64,000 bases of DNA from Nocardioides sp. JS614 (GTDB taxonomy: Bacteria > Actinomycetota > Actinomycetes > Propionibacteriales > Nocardioidaceae), in the NCBI RefSeq assembly GCF_000015265.1, contig NC_008699.1:1302001-1366000 (forward strand). Reading direction: 5' to 3'. The notes below the pieces were generated by a model. That model worked only from the letters and a program-made list of their open reading frames with translations, did no database searches and was not told the origin of the DNA. Positions 7,598 through 15,636 of the stretch are shown piece after piece (position 1 is the first letter of the stretch; the number at the start of each line of letters is the position of its first letter). The position numbers and the translations under genes are program-made.

Positions 7598-8359
7598 TCA
7601 CCCCCGGTTCGGGCCCACGACGCTGAGCTGCACCCCGGCCGGGTCGGCGAGCACGGCCAGCCGGCCGTACGGCGTGTCGTGCGGGCCGCTGTCCGGGAGC
7701 AGGCTGCCGCCGAGCTCGACGGCGCGGGCGACGGTGGCGTCGGCGTCCGCGACCTGCACGTAGAACACCCAGGTCGACGGCGCCCCGTCGAAGTGTCCGG
7801 TGGCGTCCATGATGCCGGCGAGCGCGTCGTCGTCCCTGCCGAGCGTCGTGTACCGGAACTCCGGGGTGTCGCTCATCTGGTGTGTGGACCAGCCGAACAC
7901 GTCGCGGTAGAAGGCGACCGCCGCCGGGTAGTCGGTCGTGTGCAGCTCGAACCAGGACGGCGCGCCCACCTCGGCGCGGACGGCGGTGCCCTCGAACGCC
8001 AGCGGCTGCCAGACGCCGACCGCGGCCCCGGAGGGGTCGGCGACGACCGCCATGTGGCCGAGGTCGCCCACCTGCATCGGCTCGACGACGACCTGGCCGC
8101 CGTGCTGCCGGGCCGAGGCGACCGTGGCCGCGACGTCGGTGCTGCGCAGGTACACCGACCACGTGTCGGGCAGGCCCACCTCGTTGCGCATCAGCCCGGC
8201 GACGGGCGCGCCGTCGCGCAGGAACTGCGCGTAGCCGCCGTACTCCGGGCCGCTGCCTTGGACCGTCCAGCCGAACAGCTCGCCGTAGAAGGTGCGGGCG
8301 GTGTCGGTGTCGGCCGCGAACAGCTCGATCCAGGTCGGTGCTCCGGGGACGTTGCTCAT
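7598..8359 (-). CDS. VOC (glyoxalase/bleomycin resistance-like) protein, two domains
   Basis: Protein of 253 residues made of two tandem vicinal-oxygen-chelate domains (about 1-125 and 130-250). Each begins with the typical WIELFAADTDTARTFYGELF or WFELHTTDYPAAVAFYRDVF pattern. This matches the family annotated as glyoxalase-like or hydroxylase proteins in Streptomyces and relatives, for which no single reaction is established. A start at ATG 8359 is supported by GAGGAG 6-7 bases upstream. No signal peptide, hence cytosolic. It stands alone, convergent with the SDR and 129 bp from the Ku gene on the same strand. A metal-dependent detoxification or resistance role is an inference. Confidence 0.88.
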   Translation of the reverse strand: MSNVPGAPTWIELFAADTDTARTFYGELFGWTVQGSGPEYGGYAQFLRDGAPVAGLMRNEVGLPDTWSVYLRSTDVAATVASARQHGGQVVVEPMQVGDLGHMAVVADPSGAAVGVWQPLAFEGTAVRAEVGAPSWFELHTTDYPAAVAFYRDVFGWSTHQMSDTPEFRYTTLGRDDDALAGIMDATGHFDGAPSTWVFYVQVADADATVARAVELGGSLLPDSGPHDTPYGRLAVLADPAGVQLSVVGPNRG

Positions 8360-8488
8360 CGTGGGCTCCTCATGGTCGTGGCGGGCGGGTGCTCACGAGT
8401 CCGACCGGGCCGGGCCGGCGTTCTCATCGGCCCGCTCGACGAACGTGATGGAACGCATCGGTGTCCCCTGCGGACAGCCGGCTCCAGG

Positions 8489-9484
8489 TCAGCTGGCCTT
8501 GCGGGCCGGTGCCTTCTTGGCGGCCTTCTTGGCGGGTGCCTTCGTGGCGGCCTTCGTGGCCGCCGACTTCTTGGCGGCGGTCTTCTTCGCGGGTGCCCTC
8601 TTTGCCGCCGACTTCTTGGCGGCGGTCTTCTTCGTGGGCTCGGTCTGGTCCTCGGCCTCCTCCTCGGAGTCGTCCCGGGGACCGGCCGCGGTCTCCTCGC
8701 CGCGGGCGGACTTCGCGGCGTCCACCGAGCGCTGCAGCGCGGCGAGCAGGTCGACGACCTCGCCGGAGGACTTGGTCGACGTCGGTGTGCGCTTGACCTC
8801 GCCGCCCTCGACCTTGGCCTTCACCAGCGCCTCGACCGCCTCGGCATAGTCGTCCTCGAACTCCGCCGGGTCGAAGTCCCCGGCCAGCGTCTCGACCAGC
8901 ATGTTCGCCATCTTGACCTCGGCCGGCTTGACCTCGCCGGCGTCCACCACGAAGTCCGGGGTGCGGATCTCGTCGGGCCACATCATGGTCTGCAGCACGA
9001 TCACCTGTCCGTTGTCGGCGTCCTTCACCCGCAGCACGCCGACCGTGGTGCGCTGGCGGAGCGCGACCGTGACGACCGCCATCCGGTCGGCGTCGAGCAG
9101 CGCCTGGCGCAGCAGCGCGTAGGGCTTGGCGCCGGACTTCTCCGGCTCGAGGTAGTAGGACTTCTCGAACAGCATCGGGTCGATCTGCTCGGACGGCACG
9201 AACTTCTCGACCGCGATCTCGCGCGACGACGTCGACGGCAGCTCGGCCATGTCGTCGTCGGTGAGGACCACCATCTCGCCGTCCTCGGTCTCGTAGCCCT
9301 TGGCGATGTCGGCGTAGGCGACCTCCTCGCCGTCCAGCGAGCACACCCGCTGGTACTTGATCCGCCCGCCGTCCTTGGCATGCACCTGCCGGAACGAGAC
9401 GTCGTGGGACTCCGTCGCGGCGTACAGCTTCACGGGCACGCTGACGAGCCCGAACGACACCGCGCCCTTCCAGATCGCACGCAT
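8489..9484 (-). CDS. ku: Ku protein, non-homologous end joining
   Basis: Bacterial Ku homodimer subunit that rings broken DNA ends and recruits the ligase. The core beta-barrel domain (about residues 1-260) begins RAIWKGAVSFGLVSVPVKLY, typical of the family. It is followed by an acidic linker (EEEAEDQTE) and a lysine/alanine-rich tail of about 60 residues (repeated AKKTAAKKSA and APAKK units) that resembles histone H1-like DNA-binding tails of actinobacterial Ku. Two ATGs are possible: 9490 has AGGAGG directly adjacent, 9484 has it six bases away, so 9484 is preferred. The gene is divergent from the ligase, L,D-transpeptidase-like and polymerase genes, with only about 90 bp between them, so both arms may share control. 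Confidence 0.96.
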   Translation of the reverse strand: MRAIWKGAVSFGLVSVPVKLYAATESHDVSFRQVHAKDGGRIKYQRVCSLDGEEVAYADIAKGYETEDGEMVVLTDDDMAELPSTSSREIAVEKFVPSEQIDPMLFEKSYYLEPEKSGAKPYALLRQALLDADRMAVVTVALRQRTTVGVLRVKDADNGQVIVLQTMMWPDEIRTPDFVVDAGEVKPAEVKMANMLVETLAGDFDPAEFEDDYAEAVEALVKAKVEGGEVKRTPTSTKSSGEVVDLLAALQRSVDAAKSARGEETAAGPRDDSEEEAEDQTEPTKKTAAKKSAAKRAPAKKTAAKKSAATKAATKAPAKKAAKKAPARKAS

Positions 9485-9577
9485 CCGCATCCTCCTCCAA
9501 GGGGTGGTGCCCAGTGTGACTCATGTGAACACCCGCAGTCATCGGTGCGCAGTCGACGGTCCGGCAGGATGGAGTCC

Positions 9578-10504
9578 ATGCGCCCGATGCTCGCCACCCA
9601 TGGTCGGCAGGTCCCGACGGGGGAGGCCTGGGCGCACGAGGTGAAGTGGGACGGGGTCCGCGCGCTGACCGAGGTGCGCGACGGCGCGCTGCGGATGACC
9701 AGCCGCAACGAGAACGCGATCACGATCGCCTGGCCCGAGCTCGCGACCAGCCCGCTGGGTGATCGCGACCTGCTCGTGGATGGCGAGATCATCGCGCTCA
9801 ACGAGCGCGGGCTGCCGGACTTCCGCACCCTCCAGGACCGGATGCACGTGCGCAAGGCGGCCACGGCGGCCCGGCTCTCGCGGGAGGTGCCCGCGACCTA
9901 CATGGTCTTCGACGTGCTCCGGATCGACGGTCGCGACCTGACCGGCGAGCCGCTCGACGTACGCCGGGAGCTGCTCGCCGGCCTCGGCCTGGACGGCACC
10001 TGGCAGGTGCCGGGCTCCTACGACGACGGGCCGATGCTGTTCGAGGCCACCCTCCAGCAGGGCTTCGAGGGCATCGTCAGCAAGCGCCGCAGCTCCCGCT
10101 ACGCCTTCGGCGAGCGTTCGCCGCACTGGCTGAAGTTCGCGCACCGGCACCGGGTCTCCTACGTGGTGGGCGGGTGGCGCCCCCAGGAGGGCACCGCCGA
10201 CCGGCTCGCCTCGCTGCTCGTGGGGGAGCCGACCGCCGACGGGCTGCTCTACCGTGGCCGGGTGGGCAGCGGGATCGGGCCGAAGCAGGGGCGTGCGCTG
10301 GCCGAGCTGGTGGCCCGGCTCGGCCGCCCCGCCAGCCCGTTCGCCGACGAGGTGCCGCGCGCCGACGCGCAGGGCACCCGCTGGCTGGAGCCGGTCCTGG
10401 TCGTGGACATCGACACCCACGGTCGTGGGTACCAGCGCCTGCGCCAGCCCTCGTTCCAGGGGGTTCGCTCCGACCTCACCCCGGAGGACCTGTGCTCCAC
10501 CTGA
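9578..10504 (+). CDS. ATP-dependent DNA ligase (LigD/LigC-type ligase domain)
   Basis: Stand-alone ligase of about 308 residues, corresponding to the ligase domain of LigD. Motif I EVKWDGVR carries the AMP-accepting Lys23. Also visible are motif III (YMVFDVLRIDG), motif IV (EGIVSKR), motif V (HWLKF) and a C-terminal OB-fold (VGGWRPQEG, RVGSGIG, LEPVLVVDI). It seals nicks during end joining with Ku. ATG 9569 and 9578 are both possible; neither has a strong ribosome site. The stop overlaps the next start (TGATG), giving coupled translation with the L,D-transpeptidase-like gene and then the polymerase. In many actinobacteria ligase and polymerase are one LigD protein; here they are separate. Confidence 0.93.
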   Translation: MRPMLATHGRQVPTGEAWAHEVKWDGVRALTEVRDGALRMTSRNENAITIAWPELATSPLGDRDLLVDGEIIALNERGLPDFRTLQDRMHVRKAATAARLSREVPATYMVFDVLRIDGRDLTGEPLDVRRELLAGLGLDGTWQVPGSYDDGPMLFEATLQQGFEGIVSKRRSSRYAFGERSPHWLKFAHRHRVSYVVGGWRPQEGTADRLASLLVGEPTADGLLYRGRVGSGIGPKQGRALAELVARLGRPASPFADEVPRADAQGTRWLEPVLVVDIDTHGRGYQRLRQPSFQGVRSDLTPEDLCST

Positions 10505-11226
10505 TGGCCCGTTCACTCCTGATGTCCGTCGGCACGCCCTTCGTTCTCGCGGTCGCGCTGGCCGCGACCGTGCTCGTCGCGCCGCCTCCGGCGCAGGCGG
10601 CGCGCGACCACGTCCGCCTCGACGGCGTCGACGTCCGCCTGCGCCCGGGCACCACCCAGGTCGTCACCGTCAACCACACCCGGGGCTACCGGGCCCGGGT
10701 GACCTGGTGGGTGCGGACCGGCGAGGGCTGGCAGAAGCGGATGCGGGCCACCGACGGCCGGATCGGGTACGGCGGGCTGGTCGTCGGCCGGCACCGCAGG
10801 CAGGGCACCGGCACGACTCCGCTGGGCACCTACGACCTGCCCTCGGCGTTCGGCACGCACCGCGCGCGGCCGGGCTGGGACCTCGACTACCGCAAGATCC
10901 GGAAGGGCGACTTCTGGGTGCAGGACAACGCGTCGGACCACTACAACCGGTACCGCAACAAGCGCCAGGGCGGCTTCCGCTGGTGGCTGCCGGCCGGCGA
11001 CCCGAACTCCTCCGAGCGGCTCTCCGACTACCCCGTCCAGTACGAGTGGTCGATCGTCACCGGTTTCAACGGCCGCCAGGTCCGCCACCGCGGGTCCGGG
11101 ATCTTCTTGCACGTCAACGGCTCGGGCGCGACGGCCGGCTGCGTGAGCGCACCGCGCTGGTTCATCAAGTCGCTGATGGACCGCCTCGACCCGGACCGGA
11201 AGCCCGTGATCGCGATCGGCCGCTGA
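10504..11226 (+). CDS. Secreted L,D-transpeptidase-like (YkuD fold) protein
   Basis: Exported protein of 240 residues. A signal peptide (residues 1-30, hydrophobic core VLAVALAATVLVA, likely cleavage after AQA) is followed by a domain with the cysteine L,D-transpeptidase pattern HVNGSGATAGCVS: His203 and Cys213. This family cross-links or edits peptidoglycan, although divergent members lack known activity. What is odd is the place: the gene is fused on both sides by TGATG overlaps to the ligase and the polymerase of the NHEJ set, so it is translationally coupled to cytoplasmic repair proteins although it acts outside the membrane. It may be a passenger or a response to envelope and DNA damage; this is inference. 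Confidence 0.88.
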   Translation: MARSLLMSVGTPFVLAVALAATVLVAPPPAQAARDHVRLDGVDVRLRPGTTQVVTVNHTRGYRARVTWWVRTGEGWQKRMRATDGRIGYGGLVVGRHRRQGTGTTPLGTYDLPSAFGTHRARPGWDLDYRKIRKGDFWVQDNASDHYNRYRNKRQGGFRWWLPAGDPNSSERLSDYPVQYEWSIVTGFNGRQVRHRGSGIFLHVNGSGATAGCVSAPRWFIKSLMDRLDPDRKPVIAIGR

Positions 11227-12140
11227 TGGCGCAGCCCGAGAAGGAGGAGGTCCGGGTCCAGGTGGACGGCCGGACCCTCACCATCAGCAACCTGTACAAG
11301 GTGCTCTACCCCCGCACCGGCACCACGAAGGGGGAGGTCCTCAACTACTACGCCCAGGTCGCGCCGACGCTGCTGCCGCACCTCGCGGGGCGCTGCGTCA
11401 CCCGGATCCGATGGCCGCACGGCGTGCACGAGGGCAGCTTCTTCGAGAAGAACGCCCCAGCCGGCACCCCGTCGTGGGTGCGGACCGCCGAGGTCCCCAC
11501 GACCGGCAGCCGCGCCCAGTCCAGCTCCGATACCTTGGTCTTCCCGATCATCGAGGACCTGGCGACCCTCACCTGGCTGGTCAACCTCGCGGCCCTCGAG
11601 CTGCACGTGCACCAGTGGACCGTCGACCGCAGCGGCCGCCCGCGGGGCGCGGACCGGGTCGTCGTCGACCTCGACCCGGGGGAGCCGGCCGGCCTGCACG
11701 AGTGCTGCCGGGTCGCCCTGATGGTGCGCGACCGGCTCGCCGAGCGCGGGCTGGCGGCCAAGCCGGTCACCAGCGGCAGCAAGGGCCTGCACCTGTACGC
11801 CGACCTGCCGGAGCGGGTGCCGTCCGAGGACTCCTCGGCGCTGGCCAAGGCGGTCGCCGAGGAGCTCCAGGGGGAGCACCCGGCGCTGGTGACCGCGACC
11901 ATGACCAAGGCCCGGCGCGCGGGGAAGGTGTTCCTGGACTGGTCGCAGAACGCCGGCTCGAAGACCACCGTCTCGCCGTACTCCCTGCGGGGGCGAGAGC
12001 TGCCCACGGTCGCGACGCCGCTCGCCTGGGCCGAGGTCGAGGCGGGCGCCCAGGACCCGATGGCGCTGCGCCAGTTCCGCTTCGACGAGGTGCTCGAGCG
12101 CGTCCAGGAGCACGGCGACCTGTTCGCCGGCCCCCGCTGA
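11226..12140 (+). CDS. LigD-type polymerase/primase domain protein
   Basis: Protein of 304 residues matching the polymerase domain of LigD (archaeo-eukaryotic primase fold), which fills gaps with ribonucleotides or deoxynucleotides at broken ends. Metal-binding Asp148 and Asp150 lie in VVVDLDPG and the third acidic residue Asp238 in FLDWSQN. The conserved GSKGLHLY and KTTVSPYSLR segments are also present. The start is inside the TGATG overlap with the L,D-transpeptidase-like gene. With Ku and the separate ligase it completes a split LigD-type NHEJ system; no nuclease (3'-phosphoesterase) domain is present in this window. Confidence 0.94.
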   Translation: MAQPEKEEVRVQVDGRTLTISNLYKVLYPRTGTTKGEVLNYYAQVAPTLLPHLAGRCVTRIRWPHGVHEGSFFEKNAPAGTPSWVRTAEVPTTGSRAQSSSDTLVFPIIEDLATLTWLVNLAALELHVHQWTVDRSGRPRGADRVVVDLDPGEPAGLHECCRVALMVRDRLAERGLAAKPVTSGSKGLHLYADLPERVPSEDSSALAKAVAEELQGEHPALVTATMTKARRAGKVFLDWSQNAGSKTTVSPYSLRGRELPTVATPLAWAEVEAGAQDPMALRQFRFDEVLERVQEHGDLFAGPR

Positions 12141-12297
12141 GTGCTGCCCCGGATCGCATCTGCGCAGGTCAGAGGCGGTGCGGGACGGTGGCGCCTTCTG
12201 TTACCGAACGGTGGATCTTCCGTGGAGATCGTGTTCATCGGGTGTGGACCGGGCCTGCCTACCTTGGCGGTGTAGCACTGGAGCACCAGGGGATGAC

Positions 12298-12819
12298 ATG
12301 ACCACCACGACAGCTGCCGCCACGGCCAGGAAGCTCATTCTTCCTGTGGGCAGCGTCGTCGGCGCCGGCTTGCTGGCCATGTTGATGGGGGTCCCCTGGA
12401 CGAGTGCCGGCGAAGGAGCCTCCGGGATCCGGCTGCTGGCCGACGACCACCAGGGCGCGACCCTCACGATCAGCAGGATCGAGCCCGGTGAGTCTGTGTC
12501 TCGCAGCGTGACCATCCGCAACTCCGGTGGCACGCCGTCGAGGCTCTCCTTCCAGGAGACGGGAGACCCCTCGCCGTTCGCGGACGGGGAGCTGCGCCTG
12601 GTCATCGACCAGGACGGCCGAACCTTGTACGACGGCGACTTCGCCGCCATGAGCGACATCGCGCAGGACGTGGGCACCGTCGAGTCCCACGGGTCCAGCA
12701 CGTTCACGTTCACGGTGTCCCTGCCGGACGACGCCCCGTTCGCCAATCAGGGCGACCCGGCGTCGGCGTCGTACACGTGGGTGAACTCGACCTCTGGATC
12801 GTCCGGATCCTTCGGCTGA
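12298..12819 (+). CDS. TasA/CalY-like exported protein, likely SipW-type substrate
   Basis: Protein of 173 residues with a hydrophobic N-terminal segment (about 11-30, LILPVGSVVGAGLLAMLMG) and then a beta-rich domain with ISRIEPGESVSRSVTIRNSG, close to the PG-[DE]-x(5)-V-x-N-x-G pattern of TasA, camelysin and archaeal-type matrix proteins. ATG 12298 has AGGGGA just upstream. An ER-type (SipW-like) signal peptidase gene follows 228 bp downstream and a two-component system after that. In Bacillus SipW processes TasA, so a secreted surface or matrix subunit is inferred. Whether it forms fibres cannot be read from sequence. A generic secreted lipoprotein is ruled out by the lack of a lipobox Cys. 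Confidence 0.72.
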   Translation: MTTTTAAATARKLILPVGSVVGAGLLAMLMGVPWTSAGEGASGIRLLADDHQGATLTISRIEPGESVSRSVTIRNSGGTPSRLSFQETGDPSPFADGELRLVIDQDGRTLYDGDFAAMSDIAQDVGTVESHGSSTFTFTVSLPDDAPFANQGDPASASYTWVNSTSGSSGSFG

Positions 12820-12866
12820 GGAGGGCCGACCGGCACTGATCGACCATCGGGGACGACGTCGGCCGC

Positions 12867-13008
12867 CCGCGCACCTGGGGGGCGCGCGGACGGTCGCCGT
12901 CCGACCCGGAACCTGGACGAGTCGTCCGGCGCGCCTGGGGGGAGCGCCGAGCGGCCCGACCGTCCCGGAGGGAAGCCTGTCCGGCGCTGTTGGGGGGGAG
13001 CGCCGGAC
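12867..13008 (+). repeat. Three G-loop hairpins in tandem (about 57-bp period)
   Basis: Three stem-loops follow each other between the TasA-like and signal peptidase genes: stems 12867-12872/12884-12889, 12928-12932/12944-12948 and 12979-12988/12999-13008. Each has GC-rich GCGC stems and a loop containing TGGGGGG or a longer G-run. The third stem is a perfect 10 bp. Loop positions are spaced 55-59 bp. The array may be an intercistronic RNA structure that sets relative expression, a terminator/attenuator, or a protein-binding site. No coding frame explains it. Confidence 0.7.
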
Positions 13009-13047
13009 GGGCCGTCCTCCCCGACCACATCTCGGAGAAATCCGCCC

Positions 13048-13659
13048 ATGGAGATCACGACCTCCCCGCACCGCCCGGCGTCGACGCCGTGGGGGCGCCT
13101 GCTCGCGCTCGTGGTCATCGTCGCGCCCGTCTCGATCCTGGTCCTGCTGCCGATCGGGCTCGGCCTGGAGCGCTACGTGATGTCCGGCGACTCCATGGAC
13201 TCCGGAGCCGCGGGCGGCATCTCACAGGGGTCGGTCGTCTTCGAGCGCGCGGTCCCGGTCGGTGACCTGCGGGTCGGCGACGTGATCACGTTCCGGCCGC
13301 CCGCCGGCGCTGGCGTCGACGGGCTCGTCACGCACCGGATCGTCAGCATCGGGACCGACGGGATCCGCACCCGGGGCGACGCCGAGGCGGTCCGCGACCC
13401 GTGGGTGCTGCACCCGAAGGAGCCGACCCTGCCCCGGGTCGTCTACACGCTCCCGTGGGTCGGCTACGGCTACCTGGTGATCTTCCACCCGATCTCACGC
13501 CTGCTGATGGCCGGCTCCGCGGTGCTGCTGGTGCTGCTGATCACCAGTGAGATCCGCCGCCGCCGGGGGGTGGCGGCCACCGGCCACGACGCCCCCGACC
13601 AGCCGGAAGCGCCGGTCCCCGGTGCGGCCACCCGCGCGACCGAGGGGAGCGAACGTTGA
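13048..13659 (+). CDS. Signal peptidase I, SipW/ER type
   Basis: Membrane peptidase of 203 residues. One membrane helix (about 18-42) leads into SGDSM with likely nucleophile Ser49. The general base is His96 (LVTHRIVSI) instead of the Lys of ordinary bacterial enzymes, and the RTRGDAEAVRD box follows (about 107-117). This is the S26B arrangement of SipW and eukaryotic/archaeal signal peptidases. A second helix (about 140-170) anchors the C-terminus, followed by a cytoplasmic Pro/Ala tail. ATG 13048 is preceded by a GGAG. The presumed substrate is the TasA-like protein upstream. The response regulator gene starts 45 bp after the stop, so the peptidase and the two-component genes may share a transcript. 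Confidence 0.88.
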   Translation: MEITTSPHRPASTPWGRLLALVVIVAPVSILVLLPIGLGLERYVMSGDSMDSGAAGGISQGSVVFERAVPVGDLRVGDVITFRPPAGAGVDGLVTHRIVSIGTDGIRTRGDAEAVRDPWVLHPKEPTLPRVVYTLPWVGYGYLVIFHPISRLLMAGSAVLLVLLITSEIRRRRGVAATGHDAPDQPEAPVPGAATRATEGSER

Positions 13660-13703
13660 GTACCGCCCTCGGGCCGGGTGCCGCGGGCCCTATGCTCGCT
13701 CCC

Positions 13704-14396
13704 ATGGCGCAACGAGTTCTGGTGGTCGAGGACGAGGAGGACATCGCGTTCCCCCTCGTCCGAACGCTGGAGCGCGAAGGTTACGACGTCTCGTGGGTGG
13801 ACAGCGGCCAGAAGGCCCTGGACACCATGGCGACCGCACCCGAGGTCGTGATCCTCGACCTCGGGCTCCCGGACATCGACGGCCTCGAGGTGTGCCGCCG
13901 GGCCCGGGAGGCGGGGTTCGAGGGCGCGATCATGATCGTCACCGCCCGGGCGGGCGAGCTGGACCGGGTGGTCGGGCTCGACTACGGGGCCGACGACTAC
14001 CTGGCCAAGCCGTTCGGCCTGGCCGAGCTGCAGGCGCGCGTGCGCGCCCTGTTGCGCCGTACCTCCTCCGGCTCGGCCACGGCCGAGGGCGCGAAGCCCG
14101 ACGGGCTGCGCATCGACGTGGACGCCCGGCGGGTCTACGCCGGCGACGAGGAGGTCCCGCTCACCGGCAAGGAGTTCGAGGTGTTGAACATCCTCGCCGC
14201 CAACCGGGACAAGGTCGTCTCGCGCGGCCGGCTGATGGCCGACGTGTGGGACGAGAACTGGTACGGCTCGACGAAGACGCTCGACGTCACCATCGGACGG
14301 CTGCGCCAGAAGCTCGAGAGCGTCGGCGTGACCGACAGGGTGGTGGCCGTTCGAGGTGTGGGGTTCCGCCTCGAGGGCGGCACCCCAGATGCGTGA
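13704..14396 (+). CDS. OmpR/PhoB-type response regulator
   Basis: Two-domain regulator of 230 residues. The receiver has the acidic pair in VVEDEED (residues 9-12), phospho-acceptor Asp52 (VVILDLGLPD), and Lys102 (YLAKPFG). The C-terminal winged helix (about 135-228) contains VPLTGKEFEVLNILA, TLDVTIGRLRQKL and RGVGFRLE, which mark the OmpR/PhoB class. ATG 13704 is chosen because it begins right at the receiver; an ATG at 13692 would add four residues. It overlaps the kinase gene by 8 bp. It probably controls the SipW/TasA-like genes upstream, but this is inferred only from position. Confidence 0.95.
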   Translation: MAQRVLVVEDEEDIAFPLVRTLEREGYDVSWVDSGQKALDTMATAPEVVILDLGLPDIDGLEVCRRAREAGFEGAIMIVTARAGELDRVVGLDYGADDYLAKPFGLAELQARVRALLRRTSSGSATAEGAKPDGLRIDVDARRVYAGDEEVPLTGKEFEVLNILAANRDKVVSRGRLMADVWDENWYGSTKTLDVTIGRLRQKLESVGVTDRVVAVRGVGFRLEGGTPDA

Positions 14397-15603
14397 ACGC
14401 CTGACGATCGCCTTCGTCGTCCTCACCATCGTCCTGCTCCTCGGCGCCGGCGCGGTGCGGACGTTCGTGCTGCGCGACCTGATCCAGGAGCAGGAGGCCG
14501 GCCACCTGCGCCAGGAGGTCGAGCTGATCGGTGCGATCATCGACGACCGGGAGGCGGCCGGTGGGGCGATCGACGACCGGTTCCTGACGACGCTGGTCAG
14601 CCCGGACCGCCGCCTCGAGTACGACCCCGAGAACGGCCCGGCGGTCGTGGTCCGCGGCCCCGACTACACCGGAACCGACGACCCCCAGGACGACCTCGCC
14701 GCGGTCCTCGCGGTCCGTGGAGCCCGGGTCACGGTGAGCCAGTCGCCGCAGGTGGCCAGTGACATCGTCGGGCGCGACACCGGGTCGATCGCGGCGCTGT
14801 TCGTCCTGATCGCGGTGGTCGCCGGCATCGCCGGCTTCCTGATCGCCTCCGCGCTCTCCTCGCCGTTCCAGCGGCTGGCCGTCGCGGCCGCGGCCCTCGG
14901 CCGCGGCCGGTTCGACCTCGAGCTGCCGCGCACCCGGATCCCCGAGGCGCGGGCGATCTCGAACGCCCTGCGGGCCAGCGCGCACCAGCTCGAGGACCGG
15001 GTGCACCGCGAGCGCGACTTCGCCGAGCACGCCTCGCACGTGCTGCGCACCCCGCTGACCGGGCTGCGGCTCGAGCTGGAGGACCTCACGCTGCGCGACG
15101 ACGTGCCGGCCGACGTGCAGGAGTCGGCGGCGCGCAGCCTGGCCGCGGTCGAGGAGGTCGGCGCGGTCGCCGGCGAGCTGGTCGAGCTGACCCGGCGGGG
15201 CAGCCTGGTGGCGGGCTCCGAGCTGCCGCTGGTCGACCTCGCGACCCAGCTGGCGCAGCGGTGGGCCGACCGGCTCGGGGTGCGCACCCGGTCGCTGACC
15301 GCTGCCGCCGAGGGAGAGCTCTCGCTGACCTACACACCCGGCCCGGTCGAGCACGTCACCGACCTGCTGCTGGCCGACGTCGTCCGCCGCGGGAGCGGCC
15401 CGGTGCGCATCGTCTTCCACGGCGAGGAGGCCGGCCACCTGCGCATCCACGTCGAGTGCGAGGGCCGCGGACGGGAGGACCACCACGGCGCCGAGCCCGT
15501 GGACCGGGTCGCGCAGGTCACCTCCGTGGTCGAGGCGCTCGGCGGGCGGGTGACCGGGTCGCATCCCGCCGAGGGCATCGAGGTCCTGCTGCCCCGTCGC
15601 TGA
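14389..15603 (+). CDS. Sensor histidine kinase with degenerate ATP-binding domain
   Basis: Membrane sensor of 404 residues: helix 1 at about 8-27, an extracytoplasmic loop of about 105 residues, helix 2 at about 135-157, a HAMP-like linker and the dimerisation domain. The phospho-acceptor box EHASHVLRTPLTGL has His217. The C-terminal domain lacks the expected N-box asparagine (HVTDLLLADVVRRG replaces the NLLxNA pattern) and has no clear DxGxG G1 box (VECEGRGRE) or GxGLG G2 box. It therefore may not bind ATP well, and could act as a phosphatase, need a partner kinase, or use altered chemistry. It is translated with the OmpR-type regulator (8-bp overlap). Confidence 0.88.
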   Translation: MRERLTIAFVVLTIVLLLGAGAVRTFVLRDLIQEQEAGHLRQEVELIGAIIDDREAAGGAIDDRFLTTLVSPDRRLEYDPENGPAVVVRGPDYTGTDDPQDDLAAVLAVRGARVTVSQSPQVASDIVGRDTGSIAALFVLIAVVAGIAGFLIASALSSPFQRLAVAAAALGRGRFDLELPRTRIPEARAISNALRASAHQLEDRVHRERDFAEHASHVLRTPLTGLRLELEDLTLRDDVPADVQESAARSLAAVEEVGAVAGELVELTRRGSLVAGSELPLVDLATQLAQRWADRLGVRTRSLTAAAEGELSLTYTPGPVEHVTDLLLADVVRRGSGPVRIVFHGEEAGHLRIHVECEGRGREDHHGAEPVDRVAQVTSVVEALGGRVTGSHPAEGIEVLLPRR

Positions 15604-15636
15604 CTCCTAGGACGCTGGGTCGGGGCCTGGGCAAGA

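Noticed and set aside
12867..13008. G-quadruplex formed by the G-runs
   Set aside because: The G-runs are 55 or more bases apart and each is held in a hairpin loop, so an intramolecular quadruplex is unlikely.
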